A model generated the notes under the pieces. It did no database searches. It was not told the origin of the DNA and saw nothing but the letters and a program-made list of their open reading frames with translations. From assembly GCA_050011895.1 (NCBI GenBank), contig JBEKIF010000104.1, positions 1-11,073 on the forward strand: a stretch of 11,073 nucleotides of DNA. Reading direction: 5' to 3'. The stretch's first letter is position 1. Each line of letters begins with the position of its first letter. Position numbers and translations under genes: made by a program. This stretch comes from DATBGO01 sp050011895. Its GTDB lineage: Bacteria; Actinomycetota; Actinomycetes; Streptosporangiales; Streptosporangiaceae. Of this stretch, positions 6,543 through 11,073 are shown piece by piece.

Positions 6543-6562
6543 AAGAAAGAACGTTCTCTCTT
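6543..6562. promoter_or_regulatory. Operator 1, 20-bp near-perfect palindrome
   Basis: AAGAAAGAACGTTCTCTCTT is symmetric around 6552/6553 with one mismatched pair; its core AGAACGTTCT is a perfect palindrome. Such symmetric sites between a tetR gene and its divergent target are the usual TetR dimer operators. It abuts TTGACA of the exporter promoter and covers the tetR promoter. Confidence 0.7.
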
Positions 6563-6592
6563 GACAGGCGGAGGGCGGCTGCCGCTAACTAT
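6561..6592 (+). promoter_or_regulatory. Promoter of the MFS/CoA-transferase operon
   Basis: A perfect -35 hexamer TTGACA lies at 6561-6566. The -10 is less clear: TAACTA at 6586-6591 leaves a 19-bp spacer, while TATAAA at 6590-6595 leaves 23 bp, too long. Operator sites flank the promoter on both sides. Confidence 0.5.
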
Positions 6593-6616
6593 AAAAAGAA
6601 CATTCCCTCTTTATAG
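6589..6616 (+). repeat. Inverted repeat whose right arm overlaps the exporter's Shine-Dalgarno site
   Basis: CTATAAA (6589-6595) and TTTATAG (6610-6616) are exact reverse complements with a 14-base loop. The right arm overlaps the first two bases of AGGAGG (6615-6620). If transcription starts upstream of 6589, the mRNA could form a weak AU-rich stem at the ribosome binding site. It may instead just be AT-rich promoter DNA. Confidence 0.45.
6595..6611. promoter_or_regulatory. Operator 2, second copy of the operator motif
   Basis: AAAGAACATTCCCTCTT matches 15 of 17 bases of AAAGAACGTTCTCTCTT at 6546-6562 in the same orientation, 49 bp away. It is less symmetric than operator 1, so a weaker site is likely. 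It lies at or just after the start of transcription of the exporter. Confidence 0.6.
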
Positions 6617-6626
6617 GAGGCATGCC

Positions 6627-8183
6627 ATGTCCAGCAAGGTCCGGACCAGCAGCCGACGGACCGGCACCACGATCGCGGCCACCCCCGGCCCGGCGCGGGG
6701 ACCAATCCCGGCACCCCCGGTGACTGCGACGGACCCGCGCCGCTGGCTAATCTTGGCCGTCGTCGCCCTAGCCCAACTGATGGTGGTGCTCGACGCCACG
6801 ATCGTGAACATCGCCCTGCCCTCAGCCCAGCATGCCCTGCACTTCTCCAACATCGAGCGGCAATGGGTGGTCACCGCGTACGCACTCGCGTTCGGCAGCC
6901 TGCTGCTACTCGGCGGCAGGCTCACCGACATAATCGGCCGGAAGGCTACGTTCATCGCGGGCCTGACCGGCTTCGCCGGCGCGTCCGCAGCCGGCGGGGC
7001 AGCGGGCAGCTTCGGGATGCTCGTCGCGGCCCGCGCCTGCCAGGGCGCCTTCGGCGCGCTGCTCGCCCCGGCCGCCCTGTCGTTGCTGACCACCACGTTC
7101 GAAGACACGAAAGACCGGGGCAAGGCGTTCGGCGTCTTCGGCGCCATCGCGGGTGCCGGCGGGGCGGTCGGCCTGCTGCTCGGCGGGCTGCTGACCCAGT
7201 ACCTGGACTGGCGCTGGTGCCTGTACGTCAACCTCGTCTTCGCCGCGATCGCGTGCGCCGGCGCCGCCGCGCTGCTGCGCCGGCAGCCGGTCAGCCGGCG
7301 GCCGCGGCTGGACCTGCCCGGCCTGGCGGCCGAGGCCGGCGGAATGTTCTGCATCGTCTACGGCTTCTCCAACGCGGCCAGCGACGGCTGGCACGCGCCG
7401 GCCACCTGGGGCTTCCTCACCGCAGGCGTGGTCATGCTCGCGGCGTTCGGATACATCGAGACGCGGGCCCGCCAGCCGCTGCTGCCGCTGCGGATCGTCG
7501 CAGACCGCAACCGGGCCGCCTCCTACCTGTCGATCCTTATCACCGGCGCCGGCATGTTCGGCATCTTCCTGTTCCTCACCTATTACCTGCAGGAGACCCT
7601 GGGCTTCAGCCCGGTCATGGCCGGCCTTGCCTTCCTGCCCATGGCCGGGGCGATCATCGTCAGCGCCAACCTGGCCAACATCGTGCTGCTGCCCCGCATC
7701 GGCCCCAGGCTCCTCGTCGCGCCTGGCATGCTCGCCGCCGCGGCCGGGCTGGCCTGGCTGACCCGGATCGGCGTCCACTCCAGCTACGCCGCGGACGTCC
7801 TGCCGCCGCTACTGCTCGCGTCCGCCGGCCTCGGCTTCGTGATGTCACCGTCGATGAACACCGGGACCGCCGGCGTCGCGCCATCCGACGCGGGCGTCGC
7901 CTCTGCCATGGTCAACATAGGGCAGCAGGTCGGCGGCTCCATCGGCACGTCGCTGCTCAACACCGTGGCGGCCAGCGCCGCCGCCAGCTACCTGGCCAGC
8001 CATCTCAGCCCCCGGCTGATGATCGGCGGCCACCCGGCACCCGCACTTGCCGGACTCGCCCAGGTGCACAGCTACACCACCGCGTTCTGGTGGGCAGGCG
8101 GAATGTTCGCGGCCGGGTCCGTCCTCGCCGCCCTGCTGTTCCGCCGCGGCGCGCCCGCAGCACTGGCCACCGAGGAGGCCTAG
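6627..8183 (+). CDS. MFS drug/metabolite exporter, DHA2 (14-helix) type
   Basis: A 518-residue proton-driven efflux protein, the usual length for DHA2 antiporters. A disordered Ala/Pro/Thr-rich N-terminus (1-36) precedes the first helix. The family motifs are present: LDATIVNIALP (residues 55-65, motif D1), GGRLTDIIGRKA (96-107, motif A in the first cytoplasmic loop), an AGAGGAVGLLLGG antiporter-type motif C (about 175-188) and DWRWCLYVN (194-202). Many further hydrophobic helices fit 14 in total. The start is fixed by AGGAGG at 6615-6620, 6 bases before ATG 6627; the ATG at 6622 is out of frame and too close. It is the first gene of an operon with the CoA-transferase, 5 bp downstream. Divergence from tetR and two operators imply induction by a substrate-like ligand. 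The substrate is unknown. Confidence 0.93.
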   Translation: MSSKVRTSSRRTGTTIAATPGPARGPIPAPPVTATDPRRWLILAVVALAQLMVVLDATIVNIALPSAQHALHFSNIERQWVVTAYALAFGSLLLLGGRLTDIIGRKATFIAGLTGFAGASAAGGAAGSFGMLVAARACQGAFGALLAPAALSLLTTTFEDTKDRGKAFGVFGAIAGAGGAVGLLLGGLLTQYLDWRWCLYVNLVFAAIACAGAAALLRRQPVSRRPRLDLPGLAAEAGGMFCIVYGFSNAASDGWHAPATWGFLTAGVVMLAAFGYIETRARQPLLPLRIVADRNRAASYLSILITGAGMFGIFLFLTYYLQETLGFSPVMAGLAFLPMAGAIIVSANLANIVLLPRIGPRLLVAPGMLAAAAGLAWLTRIGVHSSYAADVLPPLLLASAGLGFVMSPSMNTGTAGVAPSDAGVASAMVNIGQQVGGSIGTSLLNTVAASAAASYLASHLSPRLMIGGHPAPALAGLAQVHSYTTAFWWAGGMFAAGSVLAALLFRRGAPAALATEEA

Positions 8184-8188
8184 ACACC

Positions 8189-9658
8189 ATGAACCAGCAG
8201 GACGTTCAGCTAGCCGCCCGGCCAGCCACCGCCTTCGATCCGCTGACTGCGCTCGATGACCTGCTGTCGACGGTCAGCCTGGCCCGGGCAGCGGCAGGCG
8301 GCGCCGTGTCAATCGCCGGCCAGGATCCAATCGTGCCCTCGGTGCACCGCCTCGGTGCCTGCATCGGCATCCCGATCATGGCGGCCGGCGTCGCGGCCGT
8401 CGCCTTCCACCGGCACCGCGGCGGCCCCGAGCAAGACCTCGAACTGGACCTGCGCCAGGCCATCCATGGCCTCAACCCGGGCGCATTCTGGCACCCGACC
8501 CTCAACCAGGCCCCGGCCCCGCATCCGCTGGTGCTCGACAACCCGTTCCTCCTCACGCCGTACCAAGCCGCCGACGGCCGCTGGGTCATGGCGTCGGGCG
8601 TGTACCCGCATCTGGCCGCCCGGTGGTGCCGGTTCCTGGACGTACCACCCGACGCCGCCAAGGTCGCCGCGGCCATCGGGCAGCGGGACGCGTTCAAGCT
8701 GGAACAGGCCGCCAATGCCGCCGGCCTGCCGGCGTGCGTCATACGCCAGCCGCCGGAATGGCTGGCTCACCCGCAAGGAGCGCTCCTGGCCAGCCAGCCG
8801 GTCATTGTCCTGGAGCGCATAGGCGACGCCCCGCCGCGCGACTTCGGCCCGGCGCGGCGGCCGTTCGACCGCATCCGCGTACTGTCGTTCACCCACGCCG
8901 TCGCGGGCCCGGTCGTGGGCCGGACGCTGGCCGAGCACGGGGCGGACGTGCTCTGCGCGACGCGCCCGAACGACTACGAGCACGAGTTCATCTACGCCGA
9001 GGCCAACGTCGGCTCCCGCAGCGCCTACGTCGACCTCGGAAGCCCGGCCGGGCAGGAACGAGCGGCCGCCCTGCTGGCCGACACCGACATCGTGGTCAGC
9101 AACCACCGGGCCGGCTCGCTGGAGCGCCGTGGCCTCGACCCGCATCAACTGGCCGAACGGCACCCGGGCCTGGTGTACGTCTCAGTCACCTGCTACGGAT
9201 CGCGCGGCCCCTGGGCGCACCGCGGAGGCTTTGACATGAACGGATCCGCTGCCTCCGGCCTCATGACCATGGAAGGAAGCGCGGCCGAGCCCAGGCTCCC
9301 CGTCACCGGGATGATCAACGACTACATCACCGGCTACCTGGGAGCAGCCGGAGCCGCCGCGGCCCTGGTCAAGCGCGCCACCAAGGGAGGCTCCTGGCAC
9401 GTCACCGTGAACCTCACCCGCACCGCAATGTGGTGCGGGTCGCTCGGCCTGGTCAACCCTGCCCTGGCCGGCTGCGACAACGAGCACACTCTCCGCGAGC
9501 CGGTCCCCTACGACGCCCCCAGCCCGCTCGGCGACGTCCACATGCTCGCCCCGCCGGTCCGGTTCTCCGCAACCCCGCCCCGCTGGCCGGACCCGGCGCT
9601 AGTACCCCGAGGCTCCAGCCGCCCGGAATGGCTGTCCACCGTCTATCGCACGCAATAG
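8189..9658 (+). CDS. CaiB/BaiF-family (type III) CoA-transferase-like protein
   Basis: A 489-residue protein. Family III CoA-transferases move CoA between carboxylic acids through an aspartyl-CoA intermediate. The region 222-430 is the Rossmann-like part: FDRIRVLSFTHAVAGPVVGRTLAEHGADVL, DLGSPAGQERAAALLADTDIVVSNHRAG, LVYVSVTCYG and GGFDMNGSAASGLM, where Asp349 is the expected catalytic residue. Residues 120-215 (YQAADGRWVMASG, RQPPEWLAHPQGALLASQP) resemble the part that comes last in classical enzymes, so the domain order is permuted, as in a known subgroup of 460-490-residue homologues. The ATG follows AGGAGG (8173-8178) by 10 bases and the exporter stop by 5 bp, so the two genes are co-transcribed. 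It may activate or detoxify an acid that the exporter handles. Substrates are unknown. Confidence 0.88.
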   Translation: MNQQDVQLAARPATAFDPLTALDDLLSTVSLARAAAGGAVSIAGQDPIVPSVHRLGACIGIPIMAAGVAAVAFHRHRGGPEQDLELDLRQAIHGLNPGAFWHPTLNQAPAPHPLVLDNPFLLTPYQAADGRWVMASGVYPHLAARWCRFLDVPPDAAKVAAAIGQRDAFKLEQAANAAGLPACVIRQPPEWLAHPQGALLASQPVIVLERIGDAPPRDFGPARRPFDRIRVLSFTHAVAGPVVGRTLAEHGADVLCATRPNDYEHEFIYAEANVGSRSAYVDLGSPAGQERAAALLADTDIVVSNHRAGSLERRGLDPHQLAERHPGLVYVSVTCYGSRGPWAHRGGFDMNGSAASGLMTMEGSAAEPRLPVTGMINDYITGYLGAAGAAAALVKRATKGGSWHVTVNLTRTAMWCGSLGLVNPALAGCDNEHTLREPVPYDAPSPLGDVHMLAPPVRFSATPPRWPDPALVPRGSSRPEWLSTVYRTQ

Positions 9659-10289
9659 CCCCCTAGCCTGCCATACATAGCGGCCAGCCGGTCACCGGCC
9701 TAACAGCTGGTTCTTACGTCCATGTCGTCGCCGCGGTTGCCCAGAATGACCAGTATGGCGGCGATTCCCGGCAGCCGCATCACTCGGGTCAAGCAGAAAA
9801 TCGCATGTCAGGCGCCGAGGAACACGCGGTCGCCGCAGCGGCGCAGAACGGTCCGGCATGTCAGTCCCCGTCTCGATCCCGGCCGCGGTCACCGGCGAGA
9901 GGATCTCCCGGTCGCTGCTCGGGCGGCAGACGGTAACATAACATCCGGTTCTACGCGACGTTCGTGATCATGCTCCGCAAGCCGCAACTCGCGCCGAACG
10001 GCGGATATCGTAGGGGCAACTCGTACCGAGTTCCTACTCTCCGTGATTAGCACCCAGATCCGCAGCGCCAACACCACAATGGTCCGTGGTGGTCCGGCCG
10101 ACGTCCAGCCTGGGACCCGCCTCCCGTGCACCTCGGCTCAGCCCGCAAGCGCTCAGTGTTCCGGCATACCTCATCGAGGCATGAGCGAGCATTGAGACGC
10201 ACGCACAGGTTGAGGATGATCCTTACCCCAAAGCCGTCCGCTGACCTGGCGAGTTCGTCGCTGCGTATCTTCTGGGGCACGATTGGCTG
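9659..10289. other. Intergenic region of about 630 bp without a recognisable gene
   Basis: All six frames are short and lack family resemblance. One minus-strand piece (9780 down to 9703, with IAAILVILGNRGDDMD) looks mildly protein-like but has only 25 residues and stops close upstream, so it may be a gene scrap. GCCGG at 9687-9691 and CCGGC at 9695-9699 form a 5-bp stem with a 3-base loop, 29 bases after the CoA-transferase stop, a weak terminator candidate. TATCTT at 10266-10271 could be a -10 for the next gene. Confidence 0.5.
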
Positions 10290-10794
10290 GTGCCGAAGTC
10301 GATCACCTATCCGTTCGAGCCGACGTCGATCACGTACCTGCGCGCCGGGCAGTTCTGGGCCGTTCCGCTGTCGGATGGCCGATTCGGCTGCGGGCATGTT
10401 CTGCACGTGCCGGGTCCTTCAGATCCAGAGCTCAGCCTCTACCTGAATACCCGGATCTTTCTCGCCGGGCTGATGGACTGGTCCGGCGATGAGCCGCCTA
10501 CCGCTCAGGCAGTCGCCGGATGCAAGCTGCTGGAGCAGGGCCGCGCCCATGTGGCCGCCATCATGGATGCAGGCAGCAAGATCCTGGGGCAGCGCGATCT
10601 TGAACTGGACGGCCTATCCGGCTTGCTGCAAGGTATCCCATCGCGGAGGCGGAACCGTCTGGCTTTACGGGGGCGGGAGACGCCTGCGCGCCGCAACCGG
10701 CCAGGAGCGGCAGACCCTGCCCGTCATATCAGTGTGGGGCAGGCAAGTCATCGTGCTGCTGGCCGAACGGCACCTGGCAGGTCCCGAGCGATGA
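10290..10794 (+). pseudogene. Imm26-like immunity protein gene with one frameshift
   Basis: From a GTG at 10290, the first frame encodes LRAGQFWAVPLSDGRFGCGHVLHV, the N-terminal beta-strand pattern of immunity protein 26 relatives, then FLAGLMDWSGDEPPTAQAV, a Leu/Glu/Gly-rich segment and ILGQRDLELDGL to about 10620. Sequence with family-like character then continues in another frame, GGGTVWLYGGGRRLRAAT and LPVISVWGRQVIVLLAERHL, ending at the TGA of 10792-10794. One indel near 10620-10640 explains this. Without repair the first frame runs on to 10928 with low-complexity Arg/Ala sequence. Imm26 proteins are predicted to neutralise contact-dependent toxins; no toxin gene is seen nearby, so it may be a spare immunity gene or have another role. 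The frameshift may be real decay or a sequencing error. No strong Shine-Dalgarno site precedes the GTG. Confidence 0.5.
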
Positions 10795-10992
10795 CGCGGG
10801 TTAGGGCATTGGATGCCCGGATGACCGAATTGCGCCAGATGAGGATGTTCTCGGTAGCGGGAAACATGCGTGCTGAGCGGGCTGGCTGTGACTTGGCCCG
10901 GGCAGCTGATGGCGTCGCTGGGGCGTAATCTGTTCAGGGGGAGCCTGCGGTTTGCTCACTGGACGTCGTGAGCTGGAGCCTGGCTGAACAGC

Positions 10993-11073
10993 ATGGCAGA
11001 GTACGTTCTTGATCATCACCAGGAAGGCGAGCGGCAGCGGCTGGCGCTGATGTCGCGGCTGCTTGATCCGATG
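10993..11073 (+). CDS. Start of a probable SAM-dependent methyltransferase, cut by the window end
   Basis: Twenty-seven codons are visible from ATG 10993: AEYVLDHHQEGERQRLALMS followed by RLLDPM. This opening, with YVLDHH, a charged helix and RLALMSRLLDP, is like the N-terminal cap that precedes the glycine-rich SAM-binding loop in many actinobacterial class I methyltransferases. The SAM motif itself lies outside the window, so the call rests only on the cap. GGAG at 10975-10978 is 14 bases upstream, rather far for a ribosome binding site. The 198 bp before it (10795-10992) show no gene. Confidence 0.5.
   Translation, partial: MAEYVLDHHQEGERQRLALMSRLLDPM

Noticed and set aside
6411..6626. 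Upstream extension of the MFS frame into tetR
   Set aside because: It would overlap the tetR coding region and the operators; AGGAGG six bases before ATG 6627 sets the start.
6906..7778. Minus-strand open frame opposite the exporter gene
   Set aside because: Antisense shadow of a gene with complete MFS motifs.
6863..8188. Extension of the CoA-transferase frame backward through the MFS gene
   Set aside because: The translation there is Arg/Ala/Gly-rich antiframe sequence; the family-like protein begins at ATG 8189 with an AGGAGG site upstream.
1..11073. CRISPR array, tRNA, rRNA or replication origin
   Set aside because: No regularly spaced repeats, no cloverleaf-like sequence and no cluster of DnaA-type boxes were seen by eye.

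Overview
The window is high-GC DNA with GC-rich third codon positions, actinobacterial protein families and AGGAGG-type or leaderless starts. It most likely comes from a soil actinomycete chromosome of the Streptosporangiales or a similar filamentous group; the genus cannot be read from the sequence. No tRNA, rRNA or CRISPR array was seen. The left edge carries the 3' part of a prenyl-chain enzyme gene. A squalene/phytoene-synthase-like domain, whose beginning lies outside the window, is fused to a complete undecaprenyl-diphosphate-synthase-like (cis-prenyltransferase) domain.

From about 1480 to 4600 the DNA is a graveyard of broken genes. It holds the front half of a DDE transposase (minus strand), a TPR scrap joined in frame to a scrap of an SDR/DUF2867 protein, a frameshifted DUF1918 gene, the tail of a second transposase (plus strand) and the rear half of a transposase like the first (minus strand). 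One gene survives intact inside it, a 144-residue small heat-shock protein like mycobacterial HspX. The two halves of the minus-strand transposase lie at the two ends of this block in swapped order.

From 4617 to 5566 lies a two-gene unit with overlapping stop and start (ATGA). The first gene encodes a small protein with six 9-residue repeats, and the second an RDD-family membrane protein. The first appears to be expressed from a leaderless GTG.

From 5858 to 9658 lies a regulated efflux locus. A TetR-family repressor diverges from a DHA2-type MFS exporter, followed 5 bp later by a CaiB/BaiF-type CoA-transferase. The 103-bp space between the divergent genes holds two near-identical operator-like sites, a consensus TTGACA box and an inverted repeat that covers the exporter's ribosome binding site. 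The likely logic is that a ligand releases the repressor and induces exporter and CoA-transferase together, with the repressor controlling itself.

About 630 bp after this show no recognisable gene. Then come an Imm26-like gene with one frameshift and the first 27 codons of a probable methyltransferase cut by the window end. I see no clearly new multi-gene system. The strongest leads are the trans/cis prenyl enzyme fusion, the repeat protein/RDD pair and the exporter/CoA-transferase pair.
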